From NCBI RefSeq assembly GCF_000411975.1, contig NZ_ASXG01000145.1, forward strand, positions 1 through 64,000: a stretch of DNA of 64,000 nucleotides, in the 5' to 3' direction. The first letter of the stretch is position 1. Each line of letters starts with the position of its first letter. The stretch is from Amycolatopsis orientalis DSM 43388. Lineage in GTDB: Bacteria; Actinomycetota; Actinomycetes; Mycobacteriales; Pseudonocardiaceae. Under the pieces are notes generated by a model. It made no database searches, was not told the origin of the DNA, and worked only from the letters and a program-made list of their open reading frames with translations. Position numbers and translations under genes: made by a program. Shown here one piece after another: positions 15,725-24,374 of this stretch.

Positions 15725-16954
15725 TCACGGGCCTTCGGCCCAGGGCTTGAGGCGCACTCGGCTGGGAGCGCCGACCAGGGCCAGCGGGTCGATGTATTCC
15801 GTGCCGCGGCGGGCTCCCCAGTGCAGGCAGGTGGCGGTCGGGCAGCCGGGGTGGCCTGGGACGGCGGTACCCAGCGGCTGGCCGCGATAGATCTGGTCTC
15901 CGGCGGCGACGTTCGGGGTGATGGGGAGGTAGGTGGTGTGGAGGCCGCCGTCGTGGTCTACGGCGACTACTCCCTGGCCTGCCACTTGACCGGCGAAGAC
16001 CACTACTCCCATGTCCGCGGCCAGAACCTGTTGTCCGGCGGCGGCTTCCAGGTCCACGCCTCGATGGCCTGGACCGAACGGTGTCGCGGGCGGTTCGAAG
16101 TTGCGGGTGACGTGGGGGCGGGGCGTCAGCGGCCAGGCGAGGCGGCCCGGTTCGTCCGAGGTGGACTGCGCGGCGTCGGCTCGAGAGCCGACCAGGGCTG
16201 CCGAGGTGGCGGACAAGGTCAAGACCGTCGCCAGGATTAGCCACGTTCGGGTGGTGTTCTTGCGGCTGCGCGGGCTGGACAGCGGGAGTTCACTGCCGGT
16301 CCCGGCCAAACGCAGCGGTGGGTGGCCCCAGCTGAAATCGCACGGTAGTGAGATCCGGAGCCGCGGCAAGAGGGTTGTGGCCGGTCGAGCGTGCGGTGGG
16401 CGGAGGAGCCTGCGGGAGACAAAGAGGGTGGACGAGGTCGCGCGGGCCCAGGCACGGCAGAGTGCGGTGCGAATTCTGGGTGGTCTGGCGGGCGTTCTGC
16501 GGTGACGGCCGCCCCGGGGGAGCGGGTGCGCCGAGATGGGCGGGGTGGTGTCGCCTGTGCTCAGGAGGGTGGCGGCCGCAGTCGGGTGCTGGGCGAGCAG
16601 CGCGGCCGTCGCCTGGAACACCGGATGCGGTTCCGGCACCAGTGGGAGCGCCGATGCCGCCAGTCGCGATGGATTCGGCGAGGGAGTGGACTGGCTGCTC
16701 GCCTCTCTGTCCGGGCGCGGGACAGGCGAGGGTGCTGAGCGAACCGCGCTCGGCGTCGAGGGCGAACGTGGCGACGAGGTCGCGCCGGAGTCGGCAGGGC
16801 GGCCCGCAGGGGGCGAGTGTGGCGAGGAGGTAGTGCTGGAGTCGGCAGAGAGGGCAGCGGCAGCGTCGGTGACAGCGCGAACGTCGGCGACAGCGGCAGC
16901 AGTGGCGACGTCGGTGGAAGCAGGGGCAGCGGAAAAAGCTCGCTTAGCGGTCAT
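15725..16954 (-). CDS. M23 (LytM) family peptidase-like protein with long Pro-rich N-terminus
   Basis: 409 aa from ATG 16954; the frame opens six codons earlier. Residues 1-~225 are low-complexity Ala/Pro/Ser/Thr sequence, followed by one membrane helix (TWLILATVLTLSATSAALVG) and an extracellular LytM domain with H-R-G-V-D (zinc ligands) and CLHWG. In canonical M23 enzymes the last motif is HLH; here the first His is Cys, so hydrolase activity is doubtful, though this variant recurs in actinobacteria. Likely role: cell-wall remodelling or activation of another hydrolase. It diverges from rpsB. Confidence 0.8.
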   Translation of the reverse strand: MTAKRAFSAAPASTDVATAAAVADVRAVTDAAAALSADSSTTSSPHSPPAGRPADSGATSSPRSPSTPSAVRSAPSPVPRPDREASSQSTPSPNPSRLAASALPLVPEPHPVFQATAALLAQHPTAAATLLSTGDTTPPISAHPLPRGGRHRRTPARPPRIRTALCRAWARATSSTLFVSRRLLRPPHARPATTLLPRLRISLPCDFSWGHPPLRLAGTGSELPLSSPRSRKNTTRTWLILATVLTLSATSAALVGSRADAAQSTSDEPGRLAWPLTPRPHVTRNFEPPATPFGPGHRGVDLEAAAGQQVLAADMGVVVFAGQVAGQGVVAVDHDGGLHTTYLPITPNVAAGDQIYRGQPLGTAVPGHPGCPTATCLHWGARRGTEYIDPLALVGAPSRVRLKPWAEGP

Positions 16955-17003
16955 GTCCCCATCCTCAGCCACCGGCCGACGGAAACCGGCTGTTCAGCGG
17001 GGG

Positions 17004-17033
17004 TTGTCCACAGGCGGGCACAGTTGTGGACAA
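17004..17033 (+). promoter_or_regulatory. Inverted pair of DnaA-box-like sites
   Basis: TTGTCCACA (17004-17012) and TGTGGACAA (17025-17033) face each other across 12 bp. TTGTCCACA is the usual high-GC actinobacterial DnaA box. They sit between the M23 and rpsB genes, ~50 bp upstream of the rpsB -10. Confidence 0.45.
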
Positions 17034-17083
17034 CTCCGGGCGGGGCGAAGGCTGCCCGCAGGGGCGGGCCTGGTGGCAGGGGG

Positions 17084-17361
17084 TAGAATCAATTCCGCAG
17101 CCCACTCGCTGGGCTGACTTCGCGTGCACGTGCGCGCGTCCCCGGACGGGCCGCTTCTGGCGGGAACCCGGACGGAGGGGCGCACGGTGTCCGGCGGTCC
17201 CTGGGGTTGCGCACTACCGAACCCGCGGGTCCGGGCATCGGCTACGGCACCAGGGCCCACGACCTCCCGGTCGGGGGCGACTAACCGGAACAGCGCCTCC
17301 GCCGGCGGATCGAAGACCGACAGCGGGAGCGCGCGATTACAGAGAAGGTGTGATTCCGGCA
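17084..17361 (+). promoter_or_regulatory. Promoter (-10 TAGAAT) and ~265-nt leader of rpsB
   Basis: TAGAAT at 17084-17089 predicts a start near 17096. Immediately after, CAGCCCA (17098-17104) pairs with TGGGCTG (17110-17116) over a 5-nt loop, so the transcript would open with a stable hairpin as rplS does. The remaining leader is GC-rich and has no ORF with coding bias. An S2-responsive leader is possible but unproven. Confidence 0.45.
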
Positions 17362-18228
17362 ATGGCCGTCGTCACCATGAAGCAGCTGCTCGACAGCGGC
17401 GTGCACTTCGGGCACCAGACCCGTCGGTGGAACCCGAAGATGAAGCGCTACATCTTCACCGAGCGCAACGGCATCTACATCATCGACCTGCAGCAGACGC
17501 TGACCTACATCGACCGTGCGTACGAGTTCATCAAGGAAACCGTCGCGCACGGCGGCACCATCATGTTCGTCGGCACCAAGAAGCAGGCTCAGGAAGCCAT
17601 CGCCAACGAGGCCGCGCGCGTGGGCATGCCCTACGTGAACCAGCGCTGGCTCGGCGGCATGCTGACCAACTTCCAGACCGTCCACAAGCGCCTTCTCCGC
17701 CTGAAGGAGCTCGAGGCCCAGGAGCAGACCGGCGGTTTCTCCGGCCTGACCAAGCGCGAGATCCTCACGCTGACCCGCGAGAAGGACAAGCTCGAGAAGA
17801 CCCTGGGCGGCATCCGGGACATGGCCAAGGTGCCGTCCGCGGTGTGGATCGTCGACACCAAAAAGGAGCACATCGCCGTCGGCGAGGCTCGCAAGCTCAA
17901 CATCCCGGTCGTCGCGATCCTCGACACCAACTGCGACCCGGACGAGGTCGACTACCCGATCCCGGGCAACGACGACGCGATCCGTTCCGCCGCGCTGCTG
18001 ACGAAGGTCGTCGCCGAGGCCGCCGCGGCCGGGCTGATGGCCCGTTCCGGCCGCAACGGCGCCTCGGCCGACGCGAAGCCGGAGACCGGTGCTTCGGACG
18101 AGCCGCTGGCCGAGTGGGAGAAGGAGCTCCTCGCGGGCTCGGAGACCGCCGCCGCCGACGCGACCGAGGCCGCCGCCGCGACCGAGACCGCGGAAGCCAC
18201 CGGCGAGCAGGCTCCGGCCAACTCCTGA
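17362..18228 (+). CDS. rpsB: 30S ribosomal protein S2
   Basis: 288 aa. MAVVTMKQLLDSGVHFGHQT, RRWNPKMKRYIF, TIMFVGTKKQAQ and YVNQRWLGGMLTNF are S2 signatures. Residues ~245-288 form an Ala/Glu/Thr-rich tail not needed for the fold. First gene of rpsB-tsf-pyrH-frr-cdsA. Confidence 0.97.
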   Translation: MAVVTMKQLLDSGVHFGHQTRRWNPKMKRYIFTERNGIYIIDLQQTLTYIDRAYEFIKETVAHGGTIMFVGTKKQAQEAIANEAARVGMPYVNQRWLGGMLTNFQTVHKRLLRLKELEAQEQTGGFSGLTKREILTLTREKDKLEKTLGGIRDMAKVPSAVWIVDTKKEHIAVGEARKLNIPVVAILDTNCDPDEVDYPIPGNDDAIRSAALLTKVVAEAAAAGLMARSGRNGASADAKPETGASDEPLAEWEKELLAGSETAAADATEAAAATETAEATGEQAPANS

Positions 18229-18234
18229 TCCACC

Positions 18235-18269
18235 CCGTCCGGGCGGTCCGCGCAGGGCCGCCCGGACGG
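18235..18269 (+). terminator. Hairpin between rpsB and tsf (attenuator-like)
   Basis: CCGTCCGGGCGG (18235-18246) pairs perfectly with CCGCCCGGACGG (18258-18269) around an 11-nt loop. No T-run follows, so it may attenuate transcription or protect the rpsB message rather than stop all polymerase. Confidence 0.65.
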
Positions 18270-18310
18270 CGCTCACCGCACACGTACCTGAAACGGACGG
18301 ATTCAACACG

Positions 18311-19126
18311 ATGGCGAACTACACCGCCGCTGACGTGAAGCGCCTGCGCGAGATGACCGGCGCGGGCATGATGGACTGCAAGAAGGCCCTCGAGGAGAAC
18401 GACGGCGACTTCGAGAAGGCCGTCGAGTTCCTGCGCATCAAGGGCGCCAAGGACGTCGGCAAGCGCGCCGAGCGCGCCACCGCCGAGGGCCTGGTCGCCG
18501 GCGACGGCGGCGTCATGATCGAGCTCGACTCCGAGACCGACTTCGTCGCCAAGAACGACGAGTTCCAGCAGCTCGCGGCGAAGATCGTCGAGACCGCGAA
18601 GACCCTGAAGACCAGCGACGTCGAGGCGCTGAAGGCCGCCGACCTGGACGGCAAGCCGGTCAACGAGGTCGTGCAGGAGCTCTCGGCCCGCATCGGCGAG
18701 AAGCTCGAGCTGCGCCGCGTGGTGTCGTTCGAGGGCCAGACCGCGATCTACCTGCACCGCCGCGGCTCCGACCTCCCGCCGGCCGTCGGCGTGCTGGTCG
18801 AGTTCACCGGCGACGACACCGAGGCCGCCCGCGGCGCCGCCATGCAGGTCGCCGCGCTGCGCGCGAAGTACCTGACCCGCGACGAGGTGCCGGCCGAGAT
18901 CGTCGAGAACGAGCGCCGCATCGCCGAGCAGACCGCCCGCGAGGAAGGCAAGCCCGAGCAGGCGCTGCCGAAGATCATCGAGGGCAAGGTCAACGCGTAC
19001 TACAAGGACAACGTGCTGCTCGAGCAGCCGTCGGTCAAGGACAACAAGAAGACCGTCAAGGCCCTGCTCGACGAGGCCGGCGTGACCCTGACCCGGTTCG
19101 CCCGGTTCGAGGTCGGCCAGGCCTGA
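18311..19126 (+). CDS. tsf: Elongation factor Ts
   Basis: 271 aa. The N-terminal UBA-like module (VKRLREMTGAGMMDCKKALEE) and TDFVAKNDEF are diagnostic. EF-Ts exchanges GDP for GTP on EF-Tu. Start ATG 18311 lies ~80 bp after rpsB. Usual bacterial gene order. Confidence 0.97.
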   Translation: MANYTAADVKRLREMTGAGMMDCKKALEENDGDFEKAVEFLRIKGAKDVGKRAERATAEGLVAGDGGVMIELDSETDFVAKNDEFQQLAAKIVETAKTLKTSDVEALKAADLDGKPVNEVVQELSARIGEKLELRRVVSFEGQTAIYLHRRGSDLPPAVGVLVEFTGDDTEAARGAAMQVAALRAKYLTRDEVPAEIVENERRIAEQTAREEGKPEQALPKIIEGKVNAYYKDNVLLEQPSVKDNKKTVKALLDEAGVTLTRFARFEVGQA

Positions 19127-19153
19127 GCGAGGCACTGGGACTAGGTTCTGGCA

Positions 19154-19190
19154 CTGTGCCCCGTCTCCGCGCGTCGGGGACGGGGCACAG
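19154..19190 (+). terminator. Hairpin between tsf and pyrH
   Basis: CTGTGCCCCGTC (19154-19165) and GACGGGGCACAG (19179-19190) form a perfect 12-bp stem with a 13-nt loop. There is no U-tract (TCGGGTCT follows). It probably reduces read-through from the very highly expressed rpsB-tsf pair into pyrH. Confidence 0.7.
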
Positions 19191-19222
19191 TCGGGTCTAC
19201 CGAGGGGCAGGAGGCGACAGAC

Positions 19223-19969
19223 ATGGGTGAGGACCGGGTCGAGGGCGGATACCGCCGGGTGCTGCTGAAACTGGGCGGCGAGATGTTCGGCGGCGGCGCC
19301 GTCGGAGTCGATCCCGACGTCGTGCACTCCGTCGCCCAGCAGATCGCCGACGTCGCGCGCACCGGGGTGCAGATCGCGGTGGTGATCGGCGGCGGCAACT
19401 ATTTCCGCGGCGCGGAACTGTCCCAGCGCGGCATGGACCGTGACCGCGCCGACTACATGGCGATGCTCGGCACCGTGATGAACTGCCTCGCGCTGCAGGA
19501 CTTCCTCGAAAAGGAAGGCCTCCCGACGCGCGTGCAGACCGCCATCACGATGGGCCAGGTCGCCGAGCCCTACATCCCGCGCCGCGCGGAACGGCACCTC
19601 GAGAAGGGCCGCGTCGTCATCTTCGGCGCCGGCGTCGGCATGCCGTACTTCTCGACCGACACCGCCGCCGCGCAGCGCGCGCTCGAACTCGGCTGCGAAG
19701 CCGTCCTGATGGCCAAGGCTGTGGACGGCGTCTACACCGCGGACCCGAAGACCGACCCGGACGCGAAGATGTTCACCGAGATCAGCCACCGCGAGGTGCT
19801 CGAGCGCGGCCTCAAGGTCGCCGACGCCACCGCGTTCAGCCTCTGCATGGACAACAAGATGCCGATCATCGTGTTCAACCTGCTCACCGAGGGCAACATC
19901 GCCCGCGCGGTGGGCGGTGAGAGGATCGGCACGCTGGTCTCGACCCCCGCCGACGAGGCGTCCGCCTAG
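19223..19969 (+). CDS. pyrH: UMP kinase
   Basis: 248 aa amino-acid-kinase fold. RVLLKLGGEMFGG, VIGGGNYFRG, the TAAAQRALELGCEAVLMAK loop and VDGVYTADPKTDPDA identify bacterial PyrH, which phosphorylates UMP to UDP as a GTP-activated hexamer. GGGGCAGGAGGCGA precedes the ATG. Confidence 0.96.
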   Translation: MGEDRVEGGYRRVLLKLGGEMFGGGAVGVDPDVVHSVAQQIADVARTGVQIAVVIGGGNYFRGAELSQRGMDRDRADYMAMLGTVMNCLALQDFLEKEGLPTRVQTAITMGQVAEPYIPRRAERHLEKGRVVIFGAGVGMPYFSTDTAAAQRALELGCEAVLMAKAVDGVYTADPKTDPDAKMFTEISHREVLERGLKVADATAFSLCMDNKMPIIVFNLLTEGNIARAVGGERIGTLVSTPADEASA

Positions 19970-20018
19970 ACCTGCTGGGATCAAGCTCAGGTCCGACAAC
20001 ACAACACCGGGAGTAGCC

Positions 20019-20576
20019 GTGATCGACGAGACCCTCCTCGACGCCGAGGAGAAGATGGAAAAAGCGGTGTCCGTCGCGAAGGAAGACCTCACGTCGGTGC
20101 GCACCGGGCGGGCCCACCCGTCGATGTTCTCCCGCATCGTCGTCGAGTACTACGGTGCGCCGACGCCGCTGAACCAGCTGGCCAGTGTCAACGTGCCGGA
20201 GGCCCGGATGGCGTTGATCAAGCCTTACGACCAGTCGCAGCTGAACGCCATCGAGAAGGCGATCCGCGAGTCCGACCTCGGGGTCAACCCGAGCAACGAC
20301 GGCAACGTCATCCGCATCGTCATCCCGCAGCTCACCGAGGAGCGGCGCAAGGAGATGGTGAAGGTCGCGAAGGGCAAGGGCGAGGACGCCCGCGTCTCGA
20401 TCCGCAGCGTCCGCCGCAAGGCGAAGGAAGAACTCGACCGCATCGCCAAGGACGGCGAAGCCGGCGAGGACGAGGTCGCGCGCGCCGAGAAGGAGCTGCA
20501 GAACCTCACCGACACCTACGTGCACCAGGTCGACGAGCTGGTGAAACACAAGGAAGCCGAGCTGCTCGAGGTCTGA
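20019..20576 (+). CDS. frr: Ribosome recycling factor
   Basis: 185 aa, exactly the usual RRF length, which fixes GTG 20019 as start. SVRTGRAHPSMFSRI and the KEELDRIAKDGE three-helix bundle segments are typical. With EF-G it splits post-termination ribosomes. The stop overlaps the cdsA ATG by 1 bp. Confidence 0.96.
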   Translation: MIDETLLDAEEKMEKAVSVAKEDLTSVRTGRAHPSMFSRIVVEYYGAPTPLNQLASVNVPEARMALIKPYDQSQLNAIEKAIRESDLGVNPSNDGNVIRIVIPQLTEERRKEMVKVAKGKGEDARVSIRSVRRKAKEELDRIAKDGEAGEDEVARAEKELQNLTDTYVHQVDELVKHKEAELLEV

Positions 20577-21817
20577 TGAGCCAGGTGAGCGAGGAACGCG
20601 ACGAGCGGGTGAGCGACACCCCGCCACCGGGCCCGGCCGCCGAGCCGGACCCGGTTTCGCGGCTGGAACCGGCTCCGGAACCCCCTGCCGTGCAGCGGAA
20701 AGCGGAAACCGTGGCGGACGCGCGTGCGGAATCCGGCGCTGCGTCGGGGAAGCAGGCGGAAACCGGGAGCGGATCGGCGAAGGGCGTTCCCGCGGGCGGA
20801 CCGAACGAGGGCGCGAACGGCGTTCCCGCGGGCAGGCCGGACCAGGGCGGGAAAGCCTCGCGCGAGCCGGGCAAGGGCGCGAAGGGCGTTCCCGCGGCCG
20901 GACCGGGCAAGGGCGCGAAGAGTGTTCCCGGCGTCGGATCGGGCAAGGGTGCGAAGGGCGAAGGCGACCCCGCGAACGGTGGCACGGCCGAATCGGAGAA
21001 GGGGGCGTCCCGGGCCGGGCGCAACCTTCCCGCGGCGATCGGCGTCGGGCTGCTGCTCGGGGCCGCGATCATCGTTTCGCTGCTCACCGTCCGGTTCCTC
21101 TTCATCGGGGTCATCGCCGCCGCGATCGCGGTCGGCACGTTCGAGTTCTCCGGCGTGCTGCGCCGGGTCGCGGACACCAAGGTCGCGCTGATCCCGGTGC
21201 TGGTCGGCGGGCAGGCGATGATCTGGCTGGCCTGGCCGTTCGGCCGGGAAGGCGCGCTCACCGCGTTCGTGCTCACCGTCCTCGCCTGCCTGCTGTGGCG
21301 ATTGCCCGGCGGCGCGAAGGGCTACGTGCGCGACGTCAGCGCCTCCGTTTTCGCCGCCGCGTACCTGCCGTTGTTCGGTGCGTTCGCGGCCATGCTCGTG
21401 CCGCCGCACGACGGTGTCGGGCGGGTGCTCACCTTCCTGATCGCCGTGGTCGCCTCCGACACCGGCGGCTACATCGCCGGGGTGCTCGGCGGCAAACACC
21501 CGATGGCGCCCACGATCAGCCCGAAGAAGTCCTGGGAGGGCTTCGCCGGTTCGATGATCGCGGGCATCGCCGCCGGCGTGCTCACCATCAGCCTCATGCT
21601 GGACGGCCACGCCTGGCAGGGCGCGATTTTCGGCGCGGCCATCGTGCTCACCGCGACGCTCGGCGACCTCGTCGAATCGCTCATCAAACGCGACCTCGGC
21701 ATCAAGGACATGGGCACGTTGCTGCCCGGCCACGGCGGCATCATGGACCGCCTCGACTCGCTGCTGCCCTCGGCCGTCGTGTCCTGGCTGCTGCTGTCGG
21801 CCTTCGTCCCGGCCTGA
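20576..21817 (+). CDS. cdsA: Phosphatidate cytidylyltransferase with long disordered N-terminus
   Basis: 413 aa. It makes CDP-diacylglycerol for phospholipid synthesis at the inner membrane. About eight membrane helices start near residue 148. The CdsA signature at the end is clear: KRDLGIKDMGTLLPGHGGIMDRLDS. The first ~145 residues are hydrophilic and contain repeated KGVPA(A/G)GP-type units rich in Gly, Lys, Pro and Ala, well beyond the usual CdsA length. Last gene of the rpsB operon. Confidence 0.93.
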   Translation: MSQVSEERDERVSDTPPPGPAAEPDPVSRLEPAPEPPAVQRKAETVADARAESGAASGKQAETGSGSAKGVPAGGPNEGANGVPAGRPDQGGKASREPGKGAKGVPAAGPGKGAKSVPGVGSGKGAKGEGDPANGGTAESEKGASRAGRNLPAAIGVGLLLGAAIIVSLLTVRFLFIGVIAAAIAVGTFEFSGVLRRVADTKVALIPVLVGGQAMIWLAWPFGREGALTAFVLTVLACLLWRLPGGAKGYVRDVSASVFAAAYLPLFGAFAAMLVPPHDGVGRVLTFLIAVVASDTGGYIAGVLGGKHPMAPTISPKKSWEGFAGSMIAGIAAGVLTISLMLDGHAWQGAIFGAAIVLTATLGDLVESLIKRDLGIKDMGTLLPGHGGIMDRLDSLLPSAVVSWLLLSAFVPA

Positions 21818-21821
21818 GTTC

Positions 21822-22664
21822 TCAGTCGTCGTACGGGTCGTCGACCTCGGCGCGGCCCACGTCTTCCAGCACCCGCGAGTGGTCGATCACCGCGAACACC
21901 GCGCCGTCCGGATCGGCGAGGATCGCGGTGCGGCCGAACGGGGTGTCGTACGGCTCGATCACCACCGAACCGCCCAGCATCAGCGCCTCGCCCGCCGCCG
22001 CGTCCGCGCCGCGCGCGGGGTCGATCTCGAAGTAGACGAGCCAGTGCGGGGGAGTGTCCCGGCGGTATTCGGGGCCCATCACGTAGCGGTACAGCACCGC
22101 CGTGTGCTCGATCGAATATTCCGCGTAGTCGACGCTTTCGCCGTCCCCGACCTGACGGCTCGAGTAGTTGAACAGCTTGGTGTAGAAGTGGTCCGCGGCC
22201 ACGCCGTCGTGCGTGTTGAGGTCCGCGCCGCTGAACGTGTTGGGCACTCCGCTCGCGAACTGCCAGTCCGGCGGGGCTTCCCAGAACACCACCGGGGCGC
22301 CGCACGCGTCGATCGCGTGCAGGATGCTGCCGCGCTCGGGAATCGCGACCGGCCCGAGCGTCACCTGGCCGCCCAGGTGCTCCACCCACTCGGCCGCGCT
22401 CGCCGTGTGCGGCACCGCGAGCTGCAGCGTCCAGCCGGGGGCGCTGCGGGCCCCGGCTTGGTACAGACCACCGGCGGCCACCCCGTCGGCCGAGGCGATG
22501 GAGTACCGCCCGGTCGGCGACGCGGGATCGCGCCGGGTCTCGTAGTCCCAGCCGAAAAGGCGGGAGTAGAAGTCTTGCGTGCGAGCTTCGTCGTGGCACG
22601 CCACCTCGACCCAGCAGGGCAAACCTGCGGGGATCGTGCGGGAGCCTGGCCAGCCGGTCGACAT
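21822..22664 (-). CDS. VOC family protein, two glyoxalase-like domains
   Basis: 280 aa with two tandem VOC (beta-alpha-beta-beta-beta) modules: one from CWVEVACHDEARTQDFYSRLFGWD, the second from DHFYTKLFNYSSRQV, ending AILADPDGAVFAVID. Such proteins bind a metal and act as dioxygenases, glyoxalases or antibiotic-binding resistance proteins. No substrate can be assigned. GGAGGAG precedes the ATG. It is convergent with cdsA, 4 bp apart. Confidence 0.85.
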   Translation of the reverse strand: MSTGWPGSRTIPAGLPCWVEVACHDEARTQDFYSRLFGWDYETRRDPASPTGRYSIASADGVAAGGLYQAGARSAPGWTLQLAVPHTASAAEWVEHLGGQVTLGPVAIPERGSILHAIDACGAPVVFWEAPPDWQFASGVPNTFSGADLNTHDGVAADHFYTKLFNYSSRQVGDGESVDYAEYSIEHTAVLYRYVMGPEYRRDTPPHWLVYFEIDPARGADAAAGEALMLGGSVVIEPYDTPFGRTAILADPDGAVFAVIDHSRVLEDVGRAEVDDPYDD

Positions 22665-22774
22665 TGCGTTTCTCCTCCCCGACGAGGGAGAAGTCTATTC
22701 GGCGGAGCGGGGTTCTACGCTCTGAGCGGGAAAGCTGCCGTGCCCGTCGGCGCCCCGGACCGGAGAGGAGTGCC

Positions 22775-23590
22775 GTGCGCTGGTTGTTCCGCGGTCCGGC
22801 GGCGTCCGAAGAAGTCGTCCCCAGCCCGAACATCTGGTACTACCAGCCGGTCTACGCCGTGGAGAACCAGGCGCAGGACGTCGACGGCGAGATCTGGCGC
22901 GTGCTGCGCGAAGAGCGCGACTGGACCGGCCTGGATGTCCTCGATCTCGGCTGCGGCGACGGATACCACCTGCCGCTCTTCGCCGAGGACGCGCACTCGG
23001 TGCTCGGAATCGAACCGCACCCGCCGCTCGCGCGGGACGCGGAGCGGCGGGTGCGGGATCTGGAGAACGTGCGGGTTCGCGTGGGGCGAGCACAGCGGCT
23101 GCCGGTGGACGACGCCAGTGTGGACATCGTGCACGCGCGCACCGCGTACTTCTTCGGGCCTGGCTGCGAACCTGGGTTGCGCGAAGCGGAACGGGTGCTG
23201 CGGCCCGGAGGATCGATCATGATCGTCGACCTCGACGTGACCAGCGAGCCGTACGGCGGGTGGATGCGGGCAGATCTGCCGCGCTACGACCCGCCTGCGG
23301 TGGAACGCTTCTTCGCCGCGCAAGGCTTCAGCTGCCGGCGCGTACGCACGCGTTGGCGCTTCGCGGACTTCGCCGCGGCGGAATCAGTGTTGAAGATCGA
23401 GTTCAGTGCGAAGGTCGCGCAGCGGGCGATCGCTGACACGCGCCGCCTGAACCCGGGATCGGGCGAGGTGACGCTGCCGGTGGGCTATCGCGTGCATTGC
23501 CGCGTCAAGCCCACCGGCCTCGTCCTGCCCGGTCACTCGGCCGCCTCGCCCGGCTCGTCGGACTCCTCGACCTCGCCGAGGATCGAGTAG
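22775..23590 (+). CDS. Class I SAM-dependent methyltransferase
   Basis: 271 aa. GTG 22775 follows GAGAGGAG. Motif I is LDVLDLGCGDGYHLPL (~residues 53-68), the acidic IEPHPP follows, and VLRPGGSIMIVDLDV marks the post-motif region of a UbiE/Methyltransf_11-like enzyme. Substrate unknown. Its last 58 bp overlap the PadR gene on the other strand. Confidence 0.85.
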   Translation: MRWLFRGPAASEEVVPSPNIWYYQPVYAVENQAQDVDGEIWRVLREERDWTGLDVLDLGCGDGYHLPLFAEDAHSVLGIEPHPPLARDAERRVRDLENVRVRVGRAQRLPVDDASVDIVHARTAYFFGPGCEPGLREAERVLRPGGSIMIVDLDVTSEPYGGWMRADLPRYDPPAVERFFAAQGFSCRRVRTRWRFADFAAAESVLKIEFSAKVAQRAIADTRRLNPGSGEVTLPVGYRVHCRVKPTGLVLPGHSAASPGSSDSSTSPRIE

Positions 23591-24192
23591 ATCGACCGGC
23601 GTGCCTCGTTGAGCACGTCCACCGCGCGCGCCTGCTGGTTCTCGCTGCCGGCGCGCATCACCTGCACGACCGCCGCGGCGAGCGTCGCGCCTGCCTTGCG
23701 CAGGTCGTGCTCGACCGGTTCGACGTCGTCGGTGAAGTGCTCCCACGGCGGGGTGCCGGTCTGCTGTTCGGCAGTCGTGCGCCCCTCGTCGGTGAGCTCG
23801 AAGAGCTTCTTTCCGCTCTCGTCGCGGCTCACCACCAGGCCCTCGTCGGCCAGCATCTGCAGGGTCGGGTAGATCGAGCCGGGGCTGGGCCTCCAGAGCC
23901 CGCCGCTGCGCTCGCTGATCTCCCGGATGATCTCGTACCCGTGCCGCGGCTGTTCCGCGAGCAGGACGAGGATCGCCGCCCGCACGTCGCCGCGCCGGCC
24001 GCGCCGGGAGCCCCGGCGTCCGCCCGGACCGTGGCCGCGTCGTCCGCGTCCGCCGGGCCCGAAGGCGAATTCGCCGAATTCCCGGCCCCACGGGCCCAAG
24101 GAGGACCGTCCGCGCTGGTCGTGTTCTCCGTGTTCGTGATGTCCGCCGGGGAACGAGCGTCCGCCGGGGAAGGGGTGTCGTCGTCGGTTCAT
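23533..24192 (-). CDS. PadR family transcriptional regulator
   Basis: 219 aa. The first ~65 residues are Gly/Arg/His-rich and disordered. A PadR winged helix follows: DVRAAILVLLAEQPRHGYEIIREI and PSPGSIYPTLQMLADEGLV, then the C-terminal dimerisation helices. PadR proteins repress detoxification or transport genes. AAAGGAA precedes the ATG. The target may be its own promoter, which carries a palindrome. Confidence 0.88.
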   Translation of the reverse strand: MNRRRHPFPGGRSFPGGHHEHGEHDQRGRSSLGPWGREFGEFAFGPGGRGRRGHGPGGRRGSRRGRRGDVRAAILVLLAEQPRHGYEIIREISERSGGLWRPSPGSIYPTLQMLADEGLVVSRDESGKKLFELTDEGRTTAEQQTGTPPWEHFTDDVEPVEHDLRKAGATLAAAVVQVMRAGSENQQARAVDVLNEARRSIYSILGEVEESDEPGEAAE

Positions 24193-24231
24193 GGTCTTGG
24201 GTTCCTTTCTCGAACTGTTGCGACACGTTCA

Positions 24232-24241
24232 CGATATATCG
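24232..24241 (-). promoter_or_regulatory. Candidate PadR operator (CGATATATCG)
   Basis: A perfect 10-bp AT-rich palindrome lies ~40 bp upstream of the padR-like ATG, in a region otherwise very GC-rich. Family operators often contain ATAT dyads, so autoregulation is likely. Confidence 0.45.
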
Positions 24242-24374
24242 GAAACGGTCGGTTGGCAACCGTGCCGACAGTCCCCCCGGCATCCCGGGACCTGGACGAC
24301 CGGGGAGGACGGCGGTCGGCGATACTCGAAGCACTAGCGAAAACACCCGAACGACCTGGGAGACCCGACCTCCG

